From contig JMMB01000007.1 in NCBI GenBank assembly GCA_000686145.1, forward strand, positions 930,001 to 994,000: a stretch of 64,000 nt of DNA. The letters run 5' to 3'. Under the pieces are notes generated by a model. The model made no database searches. It was given only the letters and a program-made list of their open reading frames with translations, and was not told the origin of the DNA. A program made the translations under genes and the position numbers. Positions 54,937-63,937 of the stretch are shown here, piece after piece. The stretch is from Peptostreptococcaceae bacterium VA2. GTDB lineage: Bacteria > Bacillota > Clostridia > Peptostreptococcales > Peptostreptococcaceae. Numbering within the stretch: position 1 is the first letter of the stretch; each line of letters starts with the position of its first letter.

Positions 54937-54975
54937 CCCCTTAGAAATTGTCAAAAATGACAAGTATCTAAGGGG
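54937..54975 (+). promoter_or_regulatory. Shine-Dalgarno-occluding double hairpin before the PBP gene
   Basis: CCCCTTAGA (54937-54945) pairs with TCTAAGGGG (54967-54975), and within it TTGTCA (54948-54953) pairs with TGACAA (54958-54963) around AAAA. The right arm is the ribosome binding site (AAGGGGTGA) for the ATG at 54983. The T tract after it is interrupted. It could be a translational lock or a weak terminator of udk. Confidence 0.6.
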
Positions 54976-54982
54976 TGATTTT

Positions 54983-56650
54983 ATGTCAAGAAATAAAGAT
55001 AGCATATCTAAAGTAATTAAAAGACGTGCATGGATTATATTTTCGTGTAGTATAGTAGCATATTCTTTTTTAATTTATAGATTATCAACTATACAAATTT
55101 TGGAAGCTGATAAATATAAAGAAAAAGCAGCTATGCAAAGTATCCAAAAGGTAGATTTAAATAGTGGAAGAGGTATTATATACGATAGAAATTCGAAGCC
55201 ATTAACAGATACTGTAAAAGAGCAAATAATGATAGTAGAAAAAGAGAGCTTTATAAATGACTCAGAGATTAGATCATTAGTAGAAGAATGTAGCAAAATG
55301 AAAGTTAAGGATATCTATTTAAATATAGAAAAACAATTAAATTCGTCAGTATTTGAAATCAAAGTAGAAAATTTAAGTGACGAGATGAAAAAGAAATTAT
55401 TAGAAAAAAATATAATAGTAGAAGAGAAAACATTAAGATATTCATCACAAGGGTTATTGTCACATACTATTGGGCATATAAAAAACTCAGATAAATCGGG
55501 TCAATCAGGAATAGAAAAGTCAATGGATGATGTATTAAAAAAATCAAATGAAAAATATGTATCTGCATTTAAAGCAGGTGCATCAGGTAATACACAAGAT
55601 TTAAGTATATTAAAAGGTAGTATAAAAACTGTAAATAAAGTTGAAAATGCAAAACACATAAAATTAACAATAGATAAAAATATTCAAAAAAATATAGAAA
55701 AGATAGTAGATAAAGAGGAAAATCCAACAGCAGTAGTAGTATCTGATGTAGATACTGGTGAAGTTTTATCTATGAGTTCAAGACCGGATTTTGACCAAAA
55801 GAATGTGTTTGAATATAATAAAAGCAAAAATGGCGAGCTAGTAAATAGAGCTATTCAAAGTATATATCCGCCAGGATCAGTATTTAAAATAGTGGTACTA
55901 TATGCAGCACTAGAAGAAGGAGTAATAGATGAAAGCTATACATACAATTGTACTGGTAAAACTAAAGTAGGAAAAGATGGAGAAGTTTTAAATTGCCATA
56001 AAAAAGAAGGGCATGGAATACAAACATTACAACAGGCATTTTCTAATTCTTGTAATACAGCATTCTTTGATATAGCGCAAAAAGTTGGAGAAGATAAAAT
56101 AATCGAATGCGCTAAAAAACTTAAATTAGATGAACGCGTCGACATAGGGCTGGAGGAAGAAAAATCTAGAGAAATACCTACTGATATACCTATACGTAAT
56201 TTAGCTATAGGCCAGGGGAGTCTTGGATTTACACCACTACAAATAAATCAAATGACTCAAATAATAGCAAATAATGGAACCTATAAGCCTTTATATTTAT
56301 ATGATAGCATAGTAGATAATAATAAAAATATAATCAAAAGTTTTAGAAGTTCTAAAAAAGAGGATATTATATCACCATACACTATAACTATAGTTAAAGA
56401 ACTTATGAAAGGTGTATCCAAAGATGGAACGGGAAAAAATTTAAAAGATATAAATGGAGGTTGTGGAGTTAAAACAGGAACAGCACAAAGTGTATCCAAC
56501 GGAAAAGATGTAAATCATGGATGGATAACAGGGTTTTATCCTGAGGAAAGACCTAAGTACGCTATAACTGTGTTAGTAGAAGGTACAGAACAAAAAAGTA
56601 AGCCAGCATTACCTATTTTCAAAGAAATATGTATGGAATTAAGCAAATAA
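54983..56650 (+). CDS. Class B penicillin-binding protein (transpeptidase, FtsI/SpoVD family)
   Basis: Peptidoglycan D,D-transpeptidase with one N-terminal membrane helix (about 15-35), a dimerisation region (RGIIYDRNSKPLTDTV) and a penicillin-binding domain with intact motifs: SxxK at Ser299-Lys302 (PPGSVFK), SxN at Ser356-Asn358 (NSCNTAF) and KTG at Lys497 (VKTGTAQS). No PASTA domain, unlike SpoVD. The 555-residue gene is directly before sigK, as for the class B PBP gene next to sigK in Clostridioides, so a role in spore cortex or engulfment is plausible. ATG at 54983; its ribosome binding site is buried in a hairpin. Confidence 0.9.
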   Translation: MSRNKDSISKVIKRRAWIIFSCSIVAYSFLIYRLSTIQILEADKYKEKAAMQSIQKVDLNSGRGIIYDRNSKPLTDTVKEQIMIVEKESFINDSEIRSLVEECSKMKVKDIYLNIEKQLNSSVFEIKVENLSDEMKKKLLEKNIIVEEKTLRYSSQGLLSHTIGHIKNSDKSGQSGIEKSMDDVLKKSNEKYVSAFKAGASGNTQDLSILKGSIKTVNKVENAKHIKLTIDKNIQKNIEKIVDKEENPTAVVVSDVDTGEVLSMSSRPDFDQKNVFEYNKSKNGELVNRAIQSIYPPGSVFKIVVLYAALEEGVIDESYTYNCTGKTKVGKDGEVLNCHKKEGHGIQTLQQAFSNSCNTAFFDIAQKVGEDKIIECAKKLKLDERVDIGLEEEKSREIPTDIPIRNLAIGQGSLGFTPLQINQMTQIIANNGTYKPLYLYDSIVDNNKNIIKSFRSSKKEDIISPYTITIVKELMKGVSKDGTGKNLKDINGGCGVKTGTAQSVSNGKDVNHGWITGFYPEERPKYAITVLVEGTEQKSKPALPIFKEICMELSK

Positions 56651-56696
56651 ATAAAAATAAATATTTATAAAACAAGCAATTTAATACGGCCACCTT

Positions 56697-56704
56697 CATA
56701 TAAT
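56697..56704 (+). promoter_or_regulatory. SigE/SigK-type -10 element before sigK
   Basis: CATATAAT resembles the mother-cell sigma -10 consensus (CATAnnnT) and lies 34 bases before the TTG start. I cannot identify a convincing -35 element, so the assignment is weak. Confidence 0.35.
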
Positions 56705-56738
56705 TTAAAATGAAACATCAGAAAGAGGGGGTGGCTCG

Positions 56739-57389
56739 TTGACTATTCTCAAATCGTTTGAAAAACCATTAACCCCTGAAGAAGAAGTTACTTATCTAAC
56801 AAAATTTAAAGAAGATAAAGATGAAAATGCAAAAGACGTTTTAATTGAAAGAAACATGAGATTAGTAGCACATATTGCTAAGAAGTATAACAATTCTAGT
56901 GAAGATCAAGATGATCTTATATCCATTGGTACAATTGGTTTAATTAAAGCCATAGAAACCTATAATGTAGACAAAGGCACGCGATTAGCAACATATGCAT
57001 CAAAATGCATAGAAAACGAGATATTGATGAATATAAGAACTAATAAAAAAAATAAAGTTCAAGTATCTCTTCAAGATCCTATTGGAATGGATAAAGAAGG
57101 AAATGAGATTAGCTTAATTGATGTATTAGGGACAGATATTGACTATATAATAGACCAAGTTGAATTAAAAGTTCAAATTGGAAAATTATATGAGCAATTA
57201 GAAACTATATTGACTAAAAGAGAAAAAGAAATAGTGCTTCTGCGATATGGATTAACTACTTGTGGATATAAAACTCAAAGGGAAATAGCACAAAAACTTG
57301 ATATATCTAGGTCGTATGTATCTAGAATTGAAAAAAGAGCTCTTAAAAAACTTAAAAAAGAGTTGAAACCAGAAAAAAGCCTATTATAG
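56739..57389 (+). CDS. sigK: RNA polymerase sigma factor SigK (no pro-sequence, uninterrupted)
   Basis: Late mother-cell sigma factor, 216 residues: region 2 (NMRLVAHIAKKYNN, DLISIGTIGLIKAIETYN), a CIENEILMNIR segment, DPIGMDKEGNEISLIDVLG and region 4 with helix-turn-helix QREIAQKLDISRSYVSRIEKRA. The TTG at 56739 follows AGAGGGGGTGG. The protein begins at MTILKSFEKPLTPEEE, matching about residue 20 onward of Bacillus pro-SigK, so there is no inhibitory pro-sequence, as in Clostridioides. The gene is not split by a skin element. It ends inside its own terminator hairpin. Confidence 0.95.
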   Translation: MTILKSFEKPLTPEEEVTYLTKFKEDKDENAKDVLIERNMRLVAHIAKKYNNSSEDQDDLISIGTIGLIKAIETYNVDKGTRLATYASKCIENEILMNIRTNKKNKVQVSLQDPIGMDKEGNEISLIDVLGTDIDYIIDQVELKVQIGKLYEQLETILTKREKEIVLLRYGLTTCGYKTQREIAQKLDISRSYVSRIEKRALKKLKKELKPEKSLL

Positions 57390-57398
57390 GCTTTTTTT
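57373..57398 (+). terminator. Terminator overlapping the sigK stop
   Basis: AAAAAAGCCTA (57373-57383) pairs with TAGGCTTTTTT (57387-57397); the sigK stop codon is part of the stem. Confidence 0.9.
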
Positions 57399-57697
57399 TG
57401 GTTGTTATTAACCTATGTTTATTCATAAAGCGTACTAATTAGCTACAAGAAATTAAATATTTTATGTTATTTTCTAAAAAAGTATTTTTTATGCGATTTA
57501 ATAACAAAAAACAATAATTTATAGCAAATAATTTTACTTGAAACAAATCAAAAACTGACAAAAAAATTCTGAATAGTATGCTAACATAACATATATAGTA
57601 AAAAAAAATACTATTATAAATCTATATATCATAATTAAAAAGAAATATAAAAAATTTATATTTTAAAGAAGTAAAATAAAAAAGGATGGTGGATGTT
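57399..57697 (+). other. A+T-rich regulatory gap before the sensor kinase pair
   Basis: About 300 bp without a gene. A sigma-A-like promoter CTGACA (57555-57560), 16 bases, TATGCT (57577-57582) is the best candidate for the kinase genes. A small dyad ATAGTA-A8-TACTAT lies at 57595-57614. Long A and T runs occur throughout. I see no ORF or RNA gene. Confidence 0.5.
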
Positions 57698-60073
57698 GTG
57701 ATAGGTTTATATAAGAATATAGAAAATTTAGAGTTGTTAAATTTAATTATTATTGCTTCTATACCTTTTATTTCCTTTGCTTTATATAAAATATCTAAAA
57801 ATAAATTTTTTCTTTGGTTATTACTTATGTATGTCAGTGAAGTAATACTATACATAAATAAAAGTAAAATAGATACAAAAATTTCCTACTGCTTAATAAC
57901 ACTAATTACAATTAAGACATTCTTAATCATAAAAAACAAAAAACAATTTAAAATAAAAAAAATTTCAATTGTTTTTTTATTATTTATAAATACTATAGGA
58001 TTTGTTAATTTAGCAAATGGATATAAAAACAATTTGATTTTAGATATAATAATAAATTTAACTATAATAAATATAGTTATCCTTAATTACATAAAAAATT
58101 TCACAATGGAACTGAAAATAGATAAACAAAGATTAAACTTATATAAAAAACACATATCATCATCTGCCAATGAAATAAATCTAGAGTGCAGCTTGCAAAG
58201 TCAATATAAAGATGAAGTTTTAGACTTAAATGCTAAAATAAGTCAATCTATAGAAAAATCAGACAATCCTATATTTATCTTAGATAATAATAAAAATTAT
58301 ATTTATAGCAACGAATCATTTAAAAAATTAATAAAGTTAGATAAATTAAATGAGTATGAATTTGATATATATGCATACTTGAATTTAAAATTTACAAATA
58401 GCTATGAAGTTATTAAAGAAATAAATAAAAACTCTAGTAAAATAGTCAAATCATATGATGGAAGGATATATAAGTTCATAAGTAAAAGAGATATCATAGA
58501 AGGTAAGAATATAATAATATGCATTTTAAATGATATAACAGAAAGTATAATGATACAAAATGAATTAACAGAAAGTGAAGAAAGATGCAAAAAACTAATG
58601 GGTATATTAAATGATGGTGTAATGATTCACGATACAAATGCTATTACTTATATAAATAATAAAGCCATGGAGTTGTTTGAACTAGAAGGAAATTCAGAGT
58701 CGGAAATTTTAATAGATAATGTGAAAAAAAATATAAATAAAAAATTCAGGAAAAAATTTATTGAGAACATAAACTTAGTTCAATTTGGTAAAAAAGATAA
58801 ATCTACAACTAAAATAGAAACAAAAGAAGGTAAAACTGTAGAATTCATAACGGCAAACATAGTTTTAAATAATAAAAAGATGCTACTTAGCATAGCAATT
58901 GATATAAGTATTTTGGAAAATGCTCTTACTGAAATAGAGCAAAGTGAAAAAACGTATAAATTATTATTACAAACTTTACCAGAGGGAATAATAATAATAG
59001 ATAAACAAACTAATAACTATATTTATAGAAATAAAGCTATGATTAAAATACTTAAGGATATAGGCGTAGACAATCTAAACAATATAATAAAAAAATATTT
59101 AAATAAACATAAAAATGGAAGTTTTAAGAAATTTACTGTAAATAATGGTGAAGTAAGAGATATCAATATAGCTATAATAAATAGTAGTGAAGAAAACACT
59201 TTTGTAGTAGTTGTAAGACTATTAGATGATAAGCAAAAATCAGAAAAAATGAAAGAAACATTAGCTGAGATTAGTGATAAATACAGATTTAAAGCCGAAT
59301 TTTTAAGTGATTTATCTAATGATATAAAAAAACCAATAAATACTATCTTTGAAACTAATAAGATACTTTATTTAAACAAAGACAAATATGATTCACAGTA
59401 TATAGATAATTATACTAGATTAGTAAGACAAAATTGTTATAGGCTTATGAGATTACTTAACAATATTCAGGAAATAGGAAACTTAGAAAATGGAATGTAT
59501 ATAATTGATGTGAAAAAATATGACATTATAAAATTAGTAAAAGACTTAGTTGAAAAATCTAAAAGATATACAAACGAGAAAGGTTTAGAAATTAAATTTA
59601 AATCCAATGTAGATAAAAAAATATTTGCTATAGATAAAGAAAAAATAGAAAAGATTATACTGAATCTTTTATCAAATTCAATTAAATTTACTGAAAAAGG
59701 AGGAAGCATAACTATTTCAGTAATTAGTGAAGATGAAAAATTGAAAATTTATGTAAAAGATACAGGTGTAGGTATACCAGAGGATAAGATAGATCTTATA
59801 TTTGAAAGCTTTGAACAAGTAGATAGAACGCTATCTAGAGGTGCAGAGGGAAGTGGTATAGGACTATCGCTAGTGAAAAAACTTGTAGACGCACAAGATG
59901 CACGTATAAGTGTAAAAAGTGAAGTTGATAAAGGTAGTGAGTTTATTATTATATTAAAAGATAATATACATCAAAAACAATTGGCTAGTGAAGTATCTAG
60001 TGGATATGATTTTAGTGATAATGAAAAAATAGATATAGAATTTTCAGACATATATTTTAATTACAGCTATTAA
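57698..60073 (+). CDS. Membrane PAS sensor histidine kinase homologue lacking the phospho-acceptor His
   Basis: About 790 residues: five or six N-terminal transmembrane helices (to about 150), a linker, two or three PAS-like domains (about 180-290, 300-410, 425-515), a HisKA-like domain and a HATPase domain. The H-box reads LSNDIKKPINT where kinases have SHELRTPLN, so the phospho-accepting His is Asn (codon AAT, 59318-59320). The ATPase half looks intact: N-box LNLLSNSIKFTEKGG, G1 DTGVGIPE, F-box and G2 GSGIGLSL. The start is GTG at 57698 because GGTGG lies five bases before; an ATG at 57686 abuts AAGG. No response regulator gene is adjacent. Followed 30 bp later by a second sensor. Confidence 0.85.
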   Translation: MIGLYKNIENLELLNLIIIASIPFISFALYKISKNKFFLWLLLMYVSEVILYINKSKIDTKISYCLITLITIKTFLIIKNKKQFKIKKISIVFLLFINTIGFVNLANGYKNNLILDIIINLTIINIVILNYIKNFTMELKIDKQRLNLYKKHISSSANEINLECSLQSQYKDEVLDLNAKISQSIEKSDNPIFILDNNKNYIYSNESFKKLIKLDKLNEYEFDIYAYLNLKFTNSYEVIKEINKNSSKIVKSYDGRIYKFISKRDIIEGKNIIICILNDITESIMIQNELTESEERCKKLMGILNDGVMIHDTNAITYINNKAMELFELEGNSESEILIDNVKKNINKKFRKKFIENINLVQFGKKDKSTTKIETKEGKTVEFITANIVLNNKKMLLSIAIDISILENALTEIEQSEKTYKLLLQTLPEGIIIIDKQTNNYIYRNKAMIKILKDIGVDNLNNIIKKYLNKHKNGSFKKFTVNNGEVRDINIAIINSSEENTFVVVVRLLDDKQKSEKMKETLAEISDKYRFKAEFLSDLSNDIKKPINTIFETNKILYLNKDKYDSQYIDNYTRLVRQNCYRLMRLLNNIQEIGNLENGMYIIDVKKYDIIKLVKDLVEKSKRYTNEKGLEIKFKSNVDKKIFAIDKEKIEKIILNLLSNSIKFTEKGGSITISVISEDEKLKIYVKDTGVGIPEDKIDLIFESFEQVDRTLSRGAEGSGIGLSLVKKLVDAQDARISVKSEVDKGSEFIIILKDNIHQKQLASEVSSGYDFSDNEKIDIEFSDIYFNYSY

Positions 60074-60103
60074 TGGATAAATATATATAAAAGGAGTAAG
60101 GGT

Positions 60104-62014
60104 ATGTATAAATATATAAATGTATTTAGTATATCAATTTTTCTTATGAGTTTGTATATTCTATGGGCGAGTTGGAGTATAAACAAGACAAAACGAAATA
60201 GAATTTTATTAGGATTATTAGTAACCGTAATAAGTTCTAAAATTTTATGTATAACTATGAATGAGGGGGCTGTAAATTTAAATTATATATATAAAGTAAT
60301 GGTAGTATTATTAATAATAAAGATAAATATAAGAGCTAGCCAAAATAAAATACCTAGAGCTTTGATTTTTATAAATTATATATTAGGAATGATTAATTTA
60401 TCGATTACGATATTTTATAATACTAATATAGACACTACATTAATAGGTTCTTATTTATTAATGAGTGTTTTATACTTAAGCTTTACTGTAATATATGTGA
60501 AAAAGCTTAATGTAAAAGAAATTCTATTGCTAACTTTAATATATCTAGATTTATTTACTTTGATATTAGTTAAAGAGAGAGTAAACTATTTGTATACAAA
60601 TAATATAGTAGATATTACAATTTCTATGTATGTATTTTTAAGCATATTTAAAGTAGATATTGTAGATTTAAATAATAGAAAATTAAAAATGAAAAGCGAA
60701 TTAAATAAAGCAAGTATAACAAAAAAAATTAATCATGGAAATTTAGAAGTTAATAGAAATATAAGCAATATGATTAATGAAAGTTTATCTAAGAAGAAAA
60801 TTTTACTAAAAACTATAGTAGATGAGTATAATATATGCACATTTATAATAGATAGTGAAGGATATATATTAAATGAAGATAATAGTTTTTCTAAAATGTG
60901 GAAGAAGTATTCAAAGTATAATTATAAAATAAATTTAAATACTTTCCTAAATAACAATATAAAAAATACAAATGATTTTATAAAAAGTATAAATAAAGTG
61001 AAGCAAGATGGTGTAGAGGTACATGGTGAACTTAGAGGAAAAGAAGGCGAATTTTTTGAATGTACATATGCACCATTTATAATAAGTAATAAAAATATAG
61101 GTGTTATATGTTCGATGAAAGATATTACTTATAAAAAGAATAGCGAAACAAAAATCAAAGAAAATAATACGAAATATAGAAAAATAGTAGATAATATACC
61201 TTATTCTATATTAATTACAGATGAAAATAATATACTCTATAATAATAATAAAAATGAGGAAATAGATTTTCACAATGAAGAAATAAAAAATATTATAGTG
61301 GATACATGTACAAGTGGGGAATTGAACTATACTTGTAAAGACCACAAAGAAGTGTGCTTAAATATTGATAGGGTAAGTTTTGATGATATAGAAAGTGAAA
61401 AGAATTTAGTAGTTATAAGAGATATAACAAATTATAAAAAAGTACTAAAAGATGTAGAGCATAGCAAAGAAAAATATGAGTCATTAGTAAATGTAATACC
61501 AGAGGGCATATACTTATCAAACTATGATAATAAAGTAATTACTTACTCTAATAAAATGTTTTCAAGGTTAATAGATAAAGATGGCTTAAGCAAAACTGAA
61601 AATAATGAAAATGGTGTTATAACGTTAGGAAAAAATAATGATAACTTTAAGTTTATGAGAAAAGTTATAACAAATAAATATGGAGAAACAGTCAACGTTG
61701 AGAGTGGAGAAATGCTAATAGAAGTAAATAAGAAGCTTAAAACAGTGGGGATCATAAGAGATATAACTGAACAAGTAAAAACAGAAGATATAGAACGAGA
61801 AATTGAAATTAAGAAAAAAGAAAATAAGATAAAAACAGAATTCTTTGTAAACATATCTCATGAATTAAAGACGCCATTAAATGTAATCTCCTCATCAAAT
61901 CAGTTATTAGAAATTATGAATAAAGATTACATAAGTAAAAATCCTGATAGTGAAATTTCTAAATCTATACAAATAGTAAAAAAAACATTCATATATGCTA
62001 ATGGGGTTAATTAA
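60104..62014 (+). CDS. Second membrane PAS sensor kinase, sensor and HisKA part (frameshifted)
   Basis: Seven or eight N-terminal transmembrane helices (to about 195), three PAS-like regions (about 245-350, 360-445, 460-560) and a canonical H-box FFVNISHELKTPLNVIS with His586. The frame runs out at 62014 after the HisKA first helix. The A8 tract at 61978-61985 marks the break: with one A fewer, the sequence continues VKKHSYMLMGLINNIIDLAK, a normal second HisKA helix, into the downstream frame. ATG at 60104 follows AAAGGAG. Whether the product is truncated, rescued by slippage or phase variable cannot be seen. Confidence 0.82.
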   Translation: MYKYINVFSISIFLMSLYILWASWSINKTKRNRILLGLLVTVISSKILCITMNEGAVNLNYIYKVMVVLLIIKINIRASQNKIPRALIFINYILGMINLSITIFYNTNIDTTLIGSYLLMSVLYLSFTVIYVKKLNVKEILLLTLIYLDLFTLILVKERVNYLYTNNIVDITISMYVFLSIFKVDIVDLNNRKLKMKSELNKASITKKINHGNLEVNRNISNMINESLSKKKILLKTIVDEYNICTFIIDSEGYILNEDNSFSKMWKKYSKYNYKINLNTFLNNNIKNTNDFIKSINKVKQDGVEVHGELRGKEGEFFECTYAPFIISNKNIGVICSMKDITYKKNSETKIKENNTKYRKIVDNIPYSILITDENNILYNNNKNEEIDFHNEEIKNIIVDTCTSGELNYTCKDHKEVCLNIDRVSFDDIESEKNLVVIRDITNYKKVLKDVEHSKEKYESLVNVIPEGIYLSNYDNKVITYSNKMFSRLIDKDGLSKTENNENGVITLGKNNDNFKFMRKVITNKYGETVNVESGEMLIEVNKKLKTVGIIRDITEQVKTEDIEREIEIKKKENKIKTEFFVNISHELKTPLNVISSSNQLLEIMNKDYISKNPDSEISKSIQIVKKTFIYANGVN

Positions 62015-62567
62015 TAATATAATAGACTTAGCTAAATTAGAATCAAAATTTCATGAATCAAAAATGGACTACTATAATATAGTTAGTGTTATAGAAGATG
62101 TGTGTGAAGAATTCAATAAACATGTAAAAATAAATGATATAGAAATCTTATTTGATACTGATGAAGAAGAAAGAATTGCTAATGTAGACCCAAGTGATAT
62201 TGAAAAAATAGTTTTAACATTATTATCAATGGTTATAAGGTATTCATATAAACATAGTACTATATGTGTTGATTTGAGTAGCTATGAAAATAAAACTAAT
62301 ATAACTATCAAAAATAAAGGTGGATATGATTACAATAGATACCTAAATGATCAAGAACGAAGAAGCTTAGACATTGGAATAGCTGTAGCTAAATCAATTA
62401 TGGAACTATATAAAGGAACTATAGATATAAAAACAGAATCTAAAAAAGATATTGAGATAAATGTAGAAATAGAGGTAAATAAAGAGATAGATAACTATAA
62501 AAAAAGAGCAAAGTCAAATGGAGATGAATTTATTTACACAGAATATTTAATAATGTGTAATTTTTAA
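61995..62567 (+). CDS. Second sensor kinase, C-terminal part with degenerate HATPase domain
   Basis: This frame holds the rest of the sensor gene beginning at 60104. There is no ribosome binding site before the ATG at 61995, so it is not an independent gene. It contains the end of HisKA (LINNIIDLAKLES) and a HATPase-like domain (about residue 75 onward of this piece). The N-box reads VLTLLSMVIRYS where kinases have LNLLSNAIKFT (both Asn lost), the G1 Asp is missing (IKNKGGYD), and the ATP lid is shortened. ATP binding is improbable even if the frameshift is corrected. A joined product would have about 820 residues. Confidence 0.75.
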   Translation: MLMGLINNIIDLAKLESKFHESKMDYYNIVSVIEDVCEEFNKHVKINDIEILFDTDEEERIANVDPSDIEKIVLTLLSMVIRYSYKHSTICVDLSSYENKTNITIKNKGGYDYNRYLNDQERRSLDIGIAVAKSIMELYKGTIDIKTESKKDIEINVEIEVNKEIDNYKKRAKSNGDEFIYTEYLIMCNF

Positions 62568-62627
62568 ATGAAATGGTATAAATTAACAAATATATGACAA
62601 TAAAAATAGATAGGAGTATATGCAAAA

Positions 62628-63476
62628 ATGAATTCAACAACTAAAATTATAGGACTTTTGGGACACCCAGTTAAACATAGTTTTTCCCCAAATATACATA
62701 ATTACTTATTTGAAAAGTATAATCAAAACAGTGCTTATTGCTGTTTTGATGTTGAGGAAGAAAAATTAAAAGAAGGTGTAGAAGGTATAAAAGCTTTAGG
62801 AATCAAAGGTTGCAATGTTACGATACCTCATAAAGTTAATATAATAACTCATCTAGACACTATTGATAAAAATGCAAAATTAATAGGAGCCGTAAATACT
62901 GTAAAAAATGAAAATGGAAATTTAAAAGGATATAATACTGATGGATTAGGCTTCGTAAAAGCTATATTAAGCAAAGGTTACGATTTAGAAAATAAAAAAA
63001 TAATGATAATAGGAGCAGGAGGTGCATGTAGAAGCATAGCTGTAGAATTAGCTTCGAAAGGTGTCTTGTCTATAGAAATTAGAAATAGAAGCATAAATAA
63101 AGCTAGTGAAATAGTTAGCATAATAAAAAATAATTTTAGTACAAGTATTTTATGCTCAACAAAGCTTATAAAAGAAACTGATTTAAATGAAATAGACATA
63201 TTAATAAATACAACACCTATAGGTATGGAAAGTGATTTATGCCCTATAAGTGAAAGTATAAGTTTGAGCAAAGATATATTAGTTTGTGATATAGTATACA
63301 AACCGCATAATACAGCATTTATAAAATGGGCAAAAAGAAATGAATTAGAAGTTATATATGGAATAGATATGCTTATAAATCAGGCACTATATGCATTTTA
63401 TATATGGACAGGAATTGAACCAAGTAAAGAAGATGAAGAATGTATAAAAAATCTTTATAAAAAAGCTATTGAATAG
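62628..63476 (+). CDS. aroE: Shikimate dehydrogenase AroE
   Basis: Reduces 3-dehydroshikimate with NADPH in aromatic amino acid synthesis. Shikimate-binding HPVKHSFSPNIHN near residue 13, catalytic Lys in NVTIPHK (about 66-72), NTDGLGF and the NADPH loop IGAGGACRSIAVELA; C-terminal GIDMLINQALYAFYIWTG. It has 282 residues. ATG at 62628 follows TAGGAG; the nearby ATG at 62621 is out of frame. It stands alone among shikimate genes here, between the sensor pair and pilin-like genes. Confidence 0.95.
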   Translation: MNSTTKIIGLLGHPVKHSFSPNIHNYLFEKYNQNSAYCCFDVEEEKLKEGVEGIKALGIKGCNVTIPHKVNIITHLDTIDKNAKLIGAVNTVKNENGNLKGYNTDGLGFVKAILSKGYDLENKKIMIIGAGGACRSIAVELASKGVLSIEIRNRSINKASEIVSIIKNNFSTSILCSTKLIKETDLNEIDILINTTPIGMESDLCPISESISLSKDILVCDIVYKPHNTAFIKWAKRNELEVIYGIDMLINQALYAFYIWTGIEPSKEDEECIKNLYKKAIE

Positions 63477-63577
63477 AAAATCTTAGGTTTATAATATCAT
63501 TTGCACTATTACTTAAAAATTAATACAACATATATAATGTATTTGTGGTTTGAAATTAATTATTAAGGAGATTTAAA

Positions 63578-63937
63578 TTGAAGCGAAAACAAGATGGTTT
63601 TGTATCCATTGAATGTATAATGAGTATTTCTATAATATGTATTGGAATATATATTATATCGACCTCTTTATATAGTAGTTATTGTTTTATAAACTACAAT
63701 AAAGAACAATTCCAAATGCTAAATATAGCTAAGTCTAAAATAGAAGATACTAAATATAATATTAAAAATAGTGGATTAAAAGTAGTAGAAAATAGCCATG
63801 ACGTAGAATGTGAAAATGGATATAAAATAGATACAACTATACAAAAAGATATAGATTACTATCAATGTTATAAAATTAATGTAGATGTATCAAATAAAAA
63901 GCATGATATAAGGCTTAATAGCTATGCAACACAATAA
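63578..63937 (+). CDS. Type IV prepilin-like protein
   Basis: A 119-residue protein with a class III signal: KRKQDG before the cleavage site, then FVSIE with Glu at +5 (GFxxxE form, Gly7|Phe8), followed by a hydrophobic helix (CIMSISIICIGIYIISTSLY) and a short C-terminal domain. It would be processed by a prepilin peptidase. The small size suggests a minor pilin or pseudopilin. TTG at 63578 has AAGGAG seven bases upstream. It overlaps the next gene, which has a related N-terminus. Promoter TTGCAC-17-TACAAC near 63503 is possible but weak. Confidence 0.78.
   Translation: MKRKQDGFVSIECIMSISIICIGIYIISTSLYSSYCFINYNKEQFQMLNIAKSKIEDTKYNIKNSGLKVVENSHDVECENGYKIDTTIQKDIDYYQCYKINVDVSNKKHDIRLNSYATQ

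Noticed and set aside
56739-57389. Remnant of a skin-type insertion in sigK
   Set aside because: The frame is continuous and no recombinase, duplication or prophage sequence is present in or beside the gene.
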